Source: an uncultured Lachnospiraceae bacterium (GTDB lineage: Bacteria; Bacillota; Clostridia; Lachnospirales; Lachnospiraceae). Taken from it: 64,000 nt of DNA. Position 1 is the first letter of the stretch, and the number at the start of each line of letters is the position of its first letter. Of the stretch, positions 55,001 through 62,937 are shown one piece after another. The position numbers and the translations under genes are program-made. The stretch lies in the NCBI GenBank assembly GCA_945949045.1, contig CAMFDG010000001.1, positions 62,001 to 126,000 on the forward strand, in the 5' to 3' direction. Under the pieces are notes generated by a model, which was not told the origin of the DNA, made no database searches, and saw only the letters and a program-made list of their open reading frames with translations.

Positions 55001-55561
55001 AAGGAAAAAAGCAAGGATCGTCCTCCGATGCCGCAACAGAGAAAGTCCCCAGAACAGAAGCAGCATCGTAATCACTTTATCCAGAAATTCCAGAAAAACC
55101 TGCCCTATGATACCGCTGATTGTCCGGTTCCACCCCGCCTCTGTGAGAAAGGCAGCCACAGAATCTCCCCAGATATTGCCGATCTCTCCTCCGGCAAGAA
55201 ACAGATTCAGTGGTGCCGAGACAATAACAGACAGAATCGTCACAAGAAACGCAACAGACAGTGTACCAAAGGCATCCTTAAAAAATCCTTTTTTGGCGCA
55301 AACTCCCACCGTAATGCCAATCACCAGGCTGGTCAATGCATAGCAGATGGGTCCCTGAAACAAAACTGCGTAGAGAACATTGACAGACACGCCCACAATC
55401 GAGCCACAGACCGGACCGAAGGCGTACGCCATGACTGCCGTACCCAGAGAATCCAGCCAAAAGGGCAGAGCCAGACTTTCTGCAATCAGCTTGCCGGACA
55501 AATTAATAAGAATACAAATAATAGAAAACAGGTAGATTTGTATACTCTTCTTTCGTATCAT
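52031..55561 (-). CDS. ECF-S-like membrane domain, two propellers and HD-GYP sensor
   Basis: A 1176-residue sensor. Residues 8-200 hold about six membrane helices whose sequence (LPFWLDSLGTAVMAYAFGP, PICYALTSLVIGITVGVCAKK) resembles ECF transporter S components. Residues 215-790 form fourteen propeller repeats (WIGT, LWIGTNDDGL, LFLGTS, LWFTSS, LYIGTDSGL and so on), enough for two seven-bladed propellers. A Y_Y_Y-like domain follows, then a helix at 935-953, a coiled coil and HD-GYP (979-1170): H999, HD 1031-1032, HH 1084-1085, with GRGYV where GYP is usual. HD-GYP hydrolyses cyclic di-GMP. The same sensor plan occurs in Bacteroides hybrid two-component proteins, but with a kinase output. BMP and lipid kinase genes follow. 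Confidence 0.9.
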   Translation of the reverse strand: MIRKKSIQIYLFSIICILINLSGKLIAESLALPFWLDSLGTAVMAYAFGPVCGSIVGVSVNVLYAVLFQGPICYALTSLVIGITVGVCAKKGFFKDAFGTLSVAFLVTILSVIVSAPLNLFLAGGEIGNIWGDSVAAFLTEAGWNRTISGIIGQVFLEFLDKVITMLLLFWGLSLLRHRRTILAFFLLLCVSVTLFPAQVTAYGKTGSSWELEHYDFKRYVQTIYNGENGLPGGAANDIAQTKDGILWIGTYGGLYRYNGSQFQWMKDFESVKTVNCMYTDEAGRLWIGTNDDGLSICINEEISNVVNREDGLPSNSVRCITESSDGMYYVGTTDCLVVMSLNSGLKVISEIPEVVYADSISAGLDQNIAVVTNQGDFYLLQGTEIVLHRTVEREGETYNCCSFDSSGRLFLGTSSNQIEVYELQGEKPELVANISCEALAGINSISETEDGTIFVCADNGAGYLNYLMEYCPLDIGSFNSSIDHMIRDYQGNLWFTSSRLGLMHLCPSAFSELYKEASLAEQVVNTVTRWQGNLYIGTDSGLNVVKGDGSGQVSSRLADQLEGVRIRCLMVDSSKHLWICTSDRGVWEVTPGGKTRIYDSANGAIGEKFRSAIEQSDGTIVAAGDSGLTFIKNQKVINTIGFSDGLANPRILSLYEGKDGTLFAGSDGNGIAVIKEGKVTETLQKKDGLSSEIIMRMVEDADQNGLFIVTGNGICYMDEDGKIRLLDQFPYFNNYDLVDNGSGKLFVLCSAGIYVVEKEELLAGSEVSYELLDSSRGLRMELTPNSWNYMAGSSNLYLSGDRGVVSLNLNQYDVTERSYRMLLKSVVVDGESVSIEKGEPIHISSGAKRMEINPEIVNYSINNPSIRVRLEGFDKEDYVLKQSEMTSFIYTNLPAGEYTLRVAVLDDRNNSVFAENTYQIIKDKEFYDHWWFKFYLGMVAVMMISYLTWLFFRTQLQKTLKMQKMELELTKKQLQMGNETIMTIAQAVDAKDVNTSKHSVRVSEYAVKIAERIGYTTEQCDDLKKIAMLHDIGKIGIPDHVLNKPDRLTDEEYDTMKSHVVIGAEILKNFTWIDNVTDGALYHHERYDGRGYVHGLKGEEIPLNARIIGIADAFDAMTANRVYRKKLDFDFVLEELKKGRGTQFDPKLVDILLSLIEDGTIDVEQIYGASGNKER

Positions 55562-55604
55562 TTATTTATCCTCATGTAAGAATCAAACGATAAACTTCAA
55601 TCTT

Positions 55605-55633
55605 ATTTTATCAGTCTTTCTTCCTTTTTACAA
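55605..55633 (-). promoter_or_regulatory. Promoter of the HD-GYP/BMP/lipid kinase cassette
   Basis: On the minus strand TTGTAA (55628-55633) and TAAAAT (55605-55610), 17 bases apart. It separates the cassette from apbE, so the three genes form an independent unit. Confidence 0.7.
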
Positions 55634-55653
55634 CTACCCAAAAGAACAGTATG

Positions 55654-56739
55654 TTATTTCCCATCCAGAATTCTTAACTGTATATCTTTGCCCTCATCGA
55701 ACCCCGAACTCCAATGGAACGCGCCATCGTCCGTGAAGAACAAAGCTTCTACACCTTCGGTTTTTTCAATCAATTCCATTCCCTGCTCTAATCCCAAAGC
55801 AAAGCAGGCGGTACTTAATGCATCTCCGTCCATGGAGCTTTTACTGATGATGGTCACCTGTTCCAGGTGATTATCCACCGGATAACCGGTTTCTGTGTCG
55901 AGAATATGATGATAGAGTTTCCCCTCCACCCGATAGTAACGCTCGTAAATTCCCGATGTCACAACAGAGGCATCCTTCACGGAAAGGGATGCCATGGCTG
56001 TTCCGGTATCGGCAAAGGGTTTCTGAATACCAATGGTATAATTGTCTCCCGTTTGCTTTGGCCCCAGCGTCAGCACATTTCCACCGAGGCTGATCACACC
56101 CTCGGTAATCTTCTCTTTCGTCAGATACTCCCGCATTTGATCCGCAATAAATCCCTTCGCAATGCCCCCAACATCCAGCTTGGCTTCCGGGTCCGTCAGT
56201 CGGACCTGATTCCCTTTAATTTCGATATTATGGTAGTCCACATGGGAAAGCGCACGCGCTATATCTCCCTGCTTTGGCAGAACCGAAGGGTCCGTTTCAT
56301 TATCTTTCGACGGAAGGTTCTCTGCGATTTCAGAAATATTCCAAAGATCCGACAGCCCTCCGATGGTCACATCAAATTTTCCCTGACTGATATCACCATA
56401 TCCTATGGCATCCGTGAGAAGTTCGATGGTATCATCGCTTACGGTAACAAACTTCCCCCCGGCTGCATTGATCCTGGAAATCTCACTGTCCTTTATGGTG
56501 TTGGAGAATTTTTCCTCATAGTCCTTCGCCATGGTAAAGCATGCATCAATGTAGGAAATGTCATCTGTTCCGTAAAGCGTGATCGAAATAATGGTATCAA
56601 AGTAGAAGCCGTTCTTCGTAACCTTTTTCTGCTCTGTGCCGCAGCCGGAAAACAGGCAGCTTATCCCTATTACCAAAATTAAGAATACTGCGGTATGAAT
56701 ATGAATTTTATCATTTGAATGCCTTGCGTATATTGTCAT
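55654..56739 (-). CDS. apbE: FAD:protein FMN transferase (ApbE)
   Basis: A lipoprotein of 361 residues that covalently attaches FMN from FAD to a threonine in targets such as RnfG and RnfD. The signal ends in FSGC. The catalytic domain shows DTIISITLYGT, GKFDVTIGGLSDLW, LDVGGIAKGFIADQM, VISLGGNVLTLG and the late GDALSTACFALG, all typical. I start at 56739, GGGAAGG before it. It lies after the unknown membrane protein and downstream of rnfB, so its likely clients are encoded next door. Its own promoter is not evident. Confidence 0.93.
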   Translation of the reverse strand: MTIYARHSNDKIHIHTAVFLILVIGISCLFSGCGTEQKKVTKNGFYFDTIISITLYGTDDISYIDACFTMAKDYEEKFSNTIKDSEISRINAAGGKFVTVSDDTIELLTDAIGYGDISQGKFDVTIGGLSDLWNISEIAENLPSKDNETDPSVLPKQGDIARALSHVDYHNIEIKGNQVRLTDPEAKLDVGGIAKGFIADQMREYLTKEKITEGVISLGGNVLTLGPKQTGDNYTIGIQKPFADTGTAMASLSVKDASVVTSGIYERYYRVEGKLYHHILDTETGYPVDNHLEQVTIISKSSMDGDALSTACFALGLEQGMELIEKTEGVEALFFTDDGAFHWSSGFDEGKDIQLRILDGK

Positions 56740-56756
56740 GGTTTGGAACCTTCCCA

Positions 56757-57617
56757 TTATTTCTTAGGCAGTAATTTGGAAACCTTCGGCATTTTTACAT
56801 TTACCGGAATGCCTGTCACCAGCTTAAATATCCATGTAAAAGCAAACAACACGCAGATCGGAATTGCACAGGTCGTGACGATCATTACTGCAAATGCCTC
56901 GATCATCCGATTTAATGCATCTTTCCATTCTTCCGTTTTGACACTGACATTATCTGATATTTTGTCTACACTTTCTTTCACATTTTCCTCAACTTCAGAA
57001 AACCAACCAGACACCTTATCCTGAAAAGAGGTTTTATCCTGTATTGCTGCATCCTCTTCGGAAGAAGCCTCAGACGTAGTCAATTCTGTTTCCGATATGA
57101 TGTCATCCACAGCTGCACTCTCCTCAAAGGTTTTATTGATCAGCTGAGTTGCCCCAACACTTACCGGTACAAGAGCCCACATCAAAAATCCCAGTACAAA
57201 TAGCTTCAGAGCCAGTCCATTTAACATACTCTTCCGGTTTTTCAGCATCTGTCCAGCCGCAAATAACAGACAGCCAATGGGTATGAGAATTTTAAAAGCT
57301 GCAAATCCGGTAAGGGGCAGCAGATATTTTTCTAAAACAATTGCCACATAGACGATCACCATATAGCCGGCCAAATCAATCAGCTTGTCCGCAATGGGAG
57401 ACAATGCCTCCCCCGGAACTGCCGCTGCAGCCGTAGAAAGCACCGCCGCCGTAGTCGTCATCCCCAGCGCCTGACCCTTTAGATTCTCCAACTGTTCTGT
57501 ACTCTTCGAATAGTTCTCTATATTGTTGGCCGCCCTCGAAATTCCAAAGCAGGAAATCACAGCAAGCAGCAGAAACGCGACTGCTATTATCGTAGATTTT
57601 ATATTTATGTTTTTCAT
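56757..57617 (-). CDS. Hypothetical membrane protein near the Rnf genes
   Basis: I do not recognise this protein. From the start at 57617 (GGAGGAG before it) it has about 286 residues: a signal or anchor helix (about 8-27), a short coiled region, four further hydrophobic helices (about 75-160 and 245-270) and an acidic, Ser/Glu-rich middle (ETELTTSEASSEED) followed by an amphipathic helix region (WFSEVEENVKESVDKISDN). The last 20 residues are basic. It lies between the rnfB terminator and apbE, 17 bases from apbE, so it may be translated with it. A link to Rnf or flavinylation is only suggested by position. Confidence 0.8.
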   Translation of the reverse strand: MKNINIKSTIIAVAFLLLAVISCFGISRAANNIENYSKSTEQLENLKGQALGMTTTAAVLSTAAAAVPGEALSPIADKLIDLAGYMVIVYVAIVLEKYLLPLTGFAAFKILIPIGCLLFAAGQMLKNRKSMLNGLALKLFVLGFLMWALVPVSVGATQLINKTFEESAAVDDIISETELTTSEASSEEDAAIQDKTSFQDKVSGWFSEVEENVKESVDKISDNVSVKTEEWKDALNRMIEAFAVMIVTTCAIPICVLFAFTWIFKLVTGIPVNVKMPKVSKLLPKK

Positions 57618-57699
57618 ACCACTCTCTCCTCCTGAACATTCACTCATTCATAACCACCTTCGGAAAATGAGCCGGCAGTTTCTCTTGGATGTGTGCATC

Positions 57700-57730
57700 A
57701 AAAACAGGCAGAGCCGCAAAGCCCTGCCTG
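57700..57730 (-). terminator. Terminator after rnfB
   Basis: On the minus strand CAGGCAGGGC pairs with GCTCTGCCTG (one G-T pair) around a six-base loop, followed by TTTTTG. It closes the rnf operon, possibly with readthrough into the next genes. Confidence 0.75.
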
Positions 57731-57741
57731 CCTATCGTTTT

Positions 57742-58530
57742 TTAAAGTATAATTTTCTTCGGACACTTCTCCGCGCAGATACCACATCCACTGCACTTTT
57801 CCTGATCAATGTAAGCCACATTGTCAATGACATGAATCGCATCCGACGGGCAGTTCTTCTCGCACAGATGACAGCCGATACATCCAACGGAGCAGGCATT
57901 CATCACATCTTTGCCCTTGTCCTTGGAGCTGCACTGTACCAGATGCATTGCCTCATAAGGAACCAGCTCAATCAAATGCTTCGGACATACAGCCACGCAT
58001 TTGCCGCAGGCCTTACAGGTCTTTGGATCCACCTTTGCAATTCCATCTACGATGTGAATAGAATCAAATGGACAGGCTTTCACACAGCTGCCATAACCGA
58101 GACAGCCGAAATTACAGCTCTTGGGCCCACCATTTGGAACAAAGGCCATAGCGGCACAATCCTCCACGCCTGTATACTCATAATCCTGCTTTGCCTTCTC
58201 GCAGGTTCCGGCACATTTGACGAAGGCTACTTTCTTCACACTTGCACCGGCAGAAACTCCCATAATCTCGCCCACCTTGGCAGCTACCGGATCACCGCCC
58301 ACCGGACATTGTCCCACAGGCGCTTCTCCCTTTGCGATGGCGGCAGCAAGCCCGGAGCAGCCGGCGTAACCACAGCCGCCACAGTTATTTCCCGGAAGAA
58401 CCCCAAGAATTGCCTCCTCACGGGGATCTACTTCCACCTTGAATTTCTCACCGGAGATTCCGAGGAAAAATCCAAGAATAATTCCCACACAGCCCACCAC
58501 AAGGGCTGCAGCAATAATTCCAGTAATCAT
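57742..58530 (-). CDS. rnfB: Rnf complex subunit RnfB (iron-sulfur protein)
   Basis: A 262-residue RnfB, the ferredoxin-docking subunit. The N-terminus has one membrane helix (about 3-25), a GCGYAGC-type cluster domain (CGGCGYAGCSGLA), then several four-cysteine 4Fe-4S motifs: CNFGCLGYGSCVKACP, CKACGKCVAVCP, CIGCHLCEKNCP and CSGCGICAEKCP. It passes electrons from reduced ferredoxin into the Rnf complex. It is the last rnf gene, followed by a terminator. The number of clusters is typical of Clostridia. Confidence 0.96.
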   Translation of the reverse strand: MITGIIAAALVVGCVGIILGFFLGISGEKFKVEVDPREEAILGVLPGNNCGGCGYAGCSGLAAAIAKGEAPVGQCPVGGDPVAAKVGEIMGVSAGASVKKVAFVKCAGTCEKAKQDYEYTGVEDCAAMAFVPNGGPKSCNFGCLGYGSCVKACPFDSIHIVDGIAKVDPKTCKACGKCVAVCPKHLIELVPYEAMHLVQCSSKDKGKDVMNACSVGCIGCHLCEKNCPSDAIHVIDNVAYIDQEKCSGCGICAEKCPKKIIL

Positions 58531-58543
58531 ACGTCATTTCCTC

Positions 58544-59149
58544 CTAAATCATTCCTGAGAATCCCATGAAGGCAATAGACATCAGGCAGGCAGTAACCAG
58601 AACGATCGCTGTACCCTGAAATGTCTTCGGGATGTCATTATACTCAATTTTCTCACGGATACCGGCCATCAGCACGATTGCGATAAAGAAGCCGACAGCG
58701 GTAGAAAATCCGTAAACCACACTCTCCAGCAGATTGTATTCATAGGTGACACAGTTAAGAGCCACACCGAGAACCGCGCAGTTTGTCGTGATCAGCGGAA
58801 GATAAACACCCAGTGATTTGTAAAGAGCCGGCATCTTCTTCTTTAAGAACATCTCAACAAACTGAACCAATGCTGCGATCACAAGAATAAATACGATTGT
58901 CTTTAAATAGGTCAGATCAATTCCCTTGCTTAACAGAAATGGATTTGCAAGAACAAATTTATAGATCAGTCCGGTAATGAAGGAAGAAATCGTAATAACG
59001 AAAATGACCGCGCCACCCATTCCGGCAGCCGTCTCCGTCTTCTTGGATACCCCAAGGAAAGGACAGATACCAAGGAACTGACTTAATACGACGTTGTTCA
59101 CGATTGCAGATCCTACTGCAATCAGCATTAATGAAGCTAATGTACTCAT
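58544..59149 (-). CDS. rnfA: Rnf complex subunit RnfA
   Basis: A 201-residue integral membrane subunit with six helices. NNVVLSQFLGICPFLGVSKK carries the conserved cysteine that holds an iron-sulfur cluster shared with RnfE inside the membrane. The later CAVLGVALN provides the second cysteine. RnfA and RnfE are related and packed face to face, moving electrons across the membrane. It is 13 bases downstream of rnfE and 13 bases before rnfB. Confidence 0.96.
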   Translation of the reverse strand: MSTLASLMLIAVGSAIVNNVVLSQFLGICPFLGVSKKTETAAGMGGAVIFVITISSFITGLIYKFVLANPFLLSKGIDLTYLKTIVFILVIAALVQFVEMFLKKKMPALYKSLGVYLPLITTNCAVLGVALNCVTYEYNLLESVVYGFSTAVGFFIAIVLMAGIREKIEYNDIPKTFQGTAIVLVTACLMSIAFMGFSGMI

Positions 59150-59162
59150 GTCTTACCCCTCC

Positions 59163-59894
59163 TTATTCCTGCTTTGCACTGTCAGCAGTCTTTCCCGCTG
59201 CAGCACTCTTTCCGGTACACATTGCAGACTGACCACAGTGTGCACAGTCACCGGACAGGCAGCCTGCCGGCTCTGCAAGAGGCTTGCCCTTGGCAGCCAT
59301 CTTCTTGCGGATGATATTCATACCCGCAACAAGAAAAGCCAATACAAGGAATGCACCCGGAGCCATGATAAAGATGGTAATCGGGGTAAAGCCTTCGATT
59401 GCTGATAAGAACGGCATATTAAAGAAAGTTCCTGCACCCAGAAGCTCACGGATCAGTCCAATGATGGTAAGTCCGATGGTAAAACCAAGCCCCATACCAA
59501 TTCCGTCGAATATGGACTCCACCGGACCATTCTTAGATGCATAGCTTTCCGCACGACCTAAGATGATACAGTTTACAACGATCAGCGGAATATACACACC
59601 AAGTGCCTTTGACAGACTTGGCAGATATGCTGCCATCAAAAACTGAACCACCGTTACAAGGGATGCAACGATGACAATATAAGCCGGCATACGCACACCA
59701 TTTGGGATCACCTTACGGAACAGGGAAATCAGAAGGTTGGAGCAGATCAGCACCACCATGGTAGATAAGCCCATGCCCAGTCCATTGATTGCAGAAGAAG
59801 TAACCGCAAGGGTCGGACACATACCAAGCATCAGTACGAAGGTCGGGTTTTCCTTAATGACACCATTGTATAAACGTTCTGTATATTTGTTCAT
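59163..59894 (-). CDS. rnfE: Rnf complex subunit RnfE, with cysteine-rich tail
   Basis: A 243-residue membrane subunit related to RnfA. NPTFVLMLGMCPTLAVTSSA and NCIILGRAESYASKNG carry the membrane cluster cysteines, and about six helices fill residues 20-195. An unusual tail follows the last helix: C212, C217, C220 and C226 in the segment GCLSGDCAHCGQSAMC, which looks like an extra metal or cluster site in the cytoplasm or at the surface, then a low-complexity Ala/Lys end. Its ATG overlaps the rnfG stop by one base. The tail is not part of the core family. Confidence 0.94.
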   Translation of the reverse strand: MNKYTERLYNGVIKENPTFVLMLGMCPTLAVTSSAINGLGMGLSTMVVLICSNLLISLFRKVIPNGVRMPAYIVIVASLVTVVQFLMAAYLPSLSKALGVYIPLIVVNCIILGRAESYASKNGPVESIFDGIGMGLGFTIGLTIIGLIRELLGAGTFFNMPFLSAIEGFTPITIFIMAPGAFLVLAFLVAGMNIIRKKMAAKGKPLAEPAGCLSGDCAHCGQSAMCTGKSAAAGKTADSAKQE

Positions 59895-60499
59895 TACTGA
59901 GCACCTCCTAACGCATTCTGGAAGTAATATAAAGCTGCGTTGCAGCCGTTGGCCATCGCTTTGGAGGTAATGGTGGAACCGGTAATTGCCTCAATCTGGT
60001 CATCAGAGGACGGCGTCTGTTTGACAACGCTGAATTTGTCAACCTTTTTGTTCTGGAACTGGCTGTAGAATTCCTCTTCCTCAGCCTTCATACCAAGACC
60101 TGGAGTCTCACCGATATCGGTAATGGAATAACCGTTGACAGTGCCATCATTCATAATTCCAACGGAAAAAGTAATACTGCCCTGGCTTCCGTCCTTAGCC
60201 GTAACCGTAATGACATAACCCAAAGCATTTCCGCTCTTATCAACAGCGGTCTCCACATCATCAATGGTATCACTGTATCCGGCATCGGCAACCATCTTGT
60301 TTGCCTCATCCTTATCATATTCCTGCGGGGTAAAATCCTCCGCATCCGCAAATACCGCCTGATAGGCCTCTCTGGTAGCCTGTGCATTTGCCTCATCGAT
60401 GGGCTTCTTGGTAATTCCGTATACCACACCGAGAATCAGTCCCAGAACCAGTGTAAAGGCAGTTAAGATCAAAGCGTCATGTACAATCTGTTTATTCAT
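59894..60499 (-). CDS. rnfG: Rnf complex subunit RnfG (covalent FMN)
   Basis: A 201-residue subunit with one N-terminal membrane helix (about 9-28) and an external FMN-binding domain. The flavinylation motif is EAITGSTITSKAM near residues 170-182, where the threonine after Gly-Ser receives FMN from ApbE; the usual motif is SGATxT, so Ala is replaced by Ser here. LGYVITVTAKDG and DIGETPGLGMKAEEEEF are typical of the domain. It overlaps rnfD by eight bases. Confidence 0.94.
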   Translation of the reverse strand: MNKQIVHDALILTAFTLVLGLILGVVYGITKKPIDEANAQATREAYQAVFADAEDFTPQEYDKDEANKMVADAGYSDTIDDVETAVDKSGNALGYVITVTAKDGSQGSITFSVGIMNDGTVNGYSITDIGETPGLGMKAEEEEFYSQFQNKKVDKFSVVKQTPSSDDQIEAITGSTITSKAMANGCNAALYYFQNALGGAQ

Positions 60500-61448
60500 T
60501 CTTCTTTGCCTCCTTTACAACACCAAATGCTCTCGGCACGGTAATCTTCTCAATGATCGGTACAAGAAGGTTGCTTAAGATAATAGCAAAAGAAACACCC
60601 TCGGCATTGGCACCGAAGCAGCGGAAAATACCGGTCAGAAGTCCACAGCAGATACCGAAAATGATCTGACCCATGGGAGTCACCGGAGATGTCACATAGT
60701 CCGTCGCCATAAAGAAGGCGCCAAGCATCAGACCTCCGCCGCAAAGCTGTGCAACCACATAGGTCACGTCAAATCTCTGTGCCCCGAACACGAACATAAA
60801 CAGTGCAAAGGTAACAATGTAGGATGCCGGAATCCGAAGATTGATGACTCCTAAAAGGATCAGAATAATTGCACCGATCAGAATCGCGATCACGGATGTC
60901 TCACCGATGGTACCCGAAATTTTACCGGTCAGCATATCCATTACATTCACAGAGGACAGTCCCTCATTCCTGATCATGCCAAGAGGCGTCGCTCCGGAAT
61001 ATGCCTCATATCTGGAGGCATTGAAATTCGTCATATCTGCAGCAAAGGCAATCAGAAGGAAGCAGCGGCCTCCTAAAGCCGGGTTCATGAAGTTCTGACC
61101 CAGACCTCCAAAAAGCATCTTGACGATCACAATGGAAAATACACCACCGATCACTGCCTCCCACCAGGGAAGGGATACCGGCAGGTTTAATGCAAGCAAA
61201 AGTCCTGTAACTACGGCACTTAAATCCGGAAGGGAATTCTTTTTATGTACAATCTTGTCAAATACCCACTCGGAAACCACACAGCTTGCAATGGTTACTA
61301 AAATTAACATCAGAGCCCGTAAACCAAAATTCCAGATACCGAAAAGACTGGCAGGAAGCAGTGCAATAATCACATATAACATGATTCTGCTTGTGGAATC
61401 CTTGGCACGAACATGCGGTGAAGATGAAACCTGATATTTCTCACTCAC
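60492..61448 (-). CDS. rnfD: Rnf complex subunit RnfD (covalent FMN)
   Basis: A 318-residue membrane subunit with about nine or ten helices. SSSPHVRAKDSTSRIMLYVIIAL starts it, GGLGQNFMNPALGGRCFL is a family signature, and the flavinylation site is SGATPLGMIR with the threonine that takes FMN. It is thought to be the ion-pumping unit. It lies 18 bases after rnfC and overlaps rnfG. ApbE is encoded downstream. Confidence 0.95.
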   Translation of the reverse strand: MSEKYQVSSSPHVRAKDSTSRIMLYVIIALLPASLFGIWNFGLRALMLILVTIASCVVSEWVFDKIVHKKNSLPDLSAVVTGLLLALNLPVSLPWWEAVIGGVFSIVIVKMLFGGLGQNFMNPALGGRCFLLIAFAADMTNFNASRYEAYSGATPLGMIRNEGLSSVNVMDMLTGKISGTIGETSVIAILIGAIILILLGVINLRIPASYIVTFALFMFVFGAQRFDVTYVVAQLCGGGLMLGAFFMATDYVTSPVTPMGQIIFGICCGLLTGIFRCFGANAEGVSFAIILSNLLVPIIEKITVPRAFGVVKEAKKNE

Positions 61449-61466
61449 AACAATCCACCTCTTTCT

Positions 61467-62789
61467 TTATTTTTTCTTTCTCTTCTCAGCTAAAACAAGT
61501 TTCTTCATGGTCTTGACAGACTGTGCTACCTGTCTTCTGGAAGGACATACATAGCTGCAGCTTCCGCATTCGATACATTCAAGGCCATTCCACTTCTCAA
61601 ACTCCTCCATCCGTCCGGTGTTGCCAAACTGGGCCAGACGGCAGGGAATCAAATTCTCCGGACAGGCTTCCACGCAGCGGCCGCAGTTAATGCAGGCGAT
61701 CGGCGCATTGGCTGCCACAGCATCCTTTGTCAGGCATAAAAGAGAGGATGTTGTCTTTGTCGTCGGAACATCCAGCCCAAACAAAGCAAATCCCATCATC
61801 GGTCCACCGGAAATGATCTTCTCCGGCTCCGTCTTAAATCCTCCCGCAGCCTCTACCAGCTGTGTATAGGGAGTTCCCATGCTGTAAAGGAAGTTCGATG
61901 GATTTGTAATTGCATCACCGGTAATCGTAGCAATACGCTTCATCACCGGAATGCCCTTCTTCACAGCATTGTAAACTGCAATCATAGTTTCCACATTATC
62001 TACAATACAGCCTGCATCTGCAGGAAGCATCTTAGAGTTGATTGCACGGCCGGTCACCGCATAGATCAGCTGACGCTCTCCACCCTGGGGATACTTCGTC
62101 ATCAGCTCGCAAACCTCCATGCGGGGCTCATCCTTCACAAGCTCCTTGAGCTTTGCAATACAATCCGGTTTATTATTCTCCACGCCGAACACACCCTTGG
62201 CATGGTCAAACAGCTGAAGAATAATCTTCATGCCGGCCACCAGATCCTCCGGGTTCTCCATCATTCTGCGGTAATCCGCAGTAAGATACGGCTCACATTC
62301 TGCACAGTTTGCAATGATATACTCGATCTTATCCGGTTCCTTGGGAGAAAGCTTCACATGTGTCGGGAATCCGGCTCCGCCCATTCCAACAACGCCGGCC
62401 TCCTTGACCCTGTTAATAATTTCTTCCTTGGAAAGAGCCGTCACATCATCCACCGGATGATATTCAGCCTCCTTAAACTCGCCGTCGCTCTCAATCACAA
62501 TGGAATTGACCATATCGCCCACAGCGACACGCCGCTTCTCAATCTTTGTGACCTTGCCGGAAACCGATGAATAGATCGGAGAAGATACGAAGCCTCCGGC
62601 CTCTGCAATCTTCTGTCCCATCAGCACCGTATCGCCGACTGCGACCACAGGAGTTGCCGGGGCCCCAATGTGCTGTGACAATGGGAAGACCAGCTCTCCC
62701 TTGGGTAAAACCTCTTTGATTGGCGAATCCTTGGCAAGTTCCTTGCCTTCATAAGGATGAACACCGCCTTTAAATGTTTTCAAACCCAT
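61467..62789 (-). CDS. rnfC: Rnf complex subunit RnfC (NADH-binding)
   Basis: A subunit of 440 residues, related to the NADH/FMN-binding subunit of complex I. GMGGAGFPTHVKL is the nucleotide-binding loop, IANCAECEPYLTADYRRM follows, GGPMMGFAL is later, and two 4Fe-4S sets end the protein: CINCGRCVEACP and CIECGSCSYVCP. It exchanges electrons with NAD+. I start at 62789, GAGGG before it; an ATG seven codons up is possible. First rnf gene. Confidence 0.95.
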   Translation of the reverse strand: MGLKTFKGGVHPYEGKELAKDSPIKEVLPKGELVFPLSQHIGAPATPVVAVGDTVLMGQKIAEAGGFVSSPIYSSVSGKVTKIEKRRVAVGDMVNSIVIESDGEFKEAEYHPVDDVTALSKEEIINRVKEAGVVGMGGAGFPTHVKLSPKEPDKIEYIIANCAECEPYLTADYRRMMENPEDLVAGMKIILQLFDHAKGVFGVENNKPDCIAKLKELVKDEPRMEVCELMTKYPQGGERQLIYAVTGRAINSKMLPADAGCIVDNVETMIAVYNAVKKGIPVMKRIATITGDAITNPSNFLYSMGTPYTQLVEAAGGFKTEPEKIISGGPMMGFALFGLDVPTTKTTSSLLCLTKDAVAANAPIACINCGRCVEACPENLIPCRLAQFGNTGRMEEFEKWNGLECIECGSCSYVCPSRRQVAQSVKTMKKLVLAEKRKKK

Positions 62790-62854
62790 TCTTGCGCCCT
62801 CTTTCTTCATTAAATTTGTCTAAACACAATAAGTTTTGACATAACATCTATTAA

Positions 62855-62883
62855 ATTATAGCACTTTTTCACTAATAATGAAC
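62855..62883 (-). promoter_or_regulatory. Probable promoter of the rnf operon
   Basis: On the minus strand a perfect TATAAT (62855-62860) lies 17 bases from a poor -35 GTTCAT (62878-62883), about 65 bases before rnfC. The weak -35 may mean that an activator is needed. Confidence 0.55.
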
Positions 62884-62937
62884 CCACTTTTCATTTTGTA
62901 CAATTTTTAATACATAAACACGGTTCGTAATCCCCTG

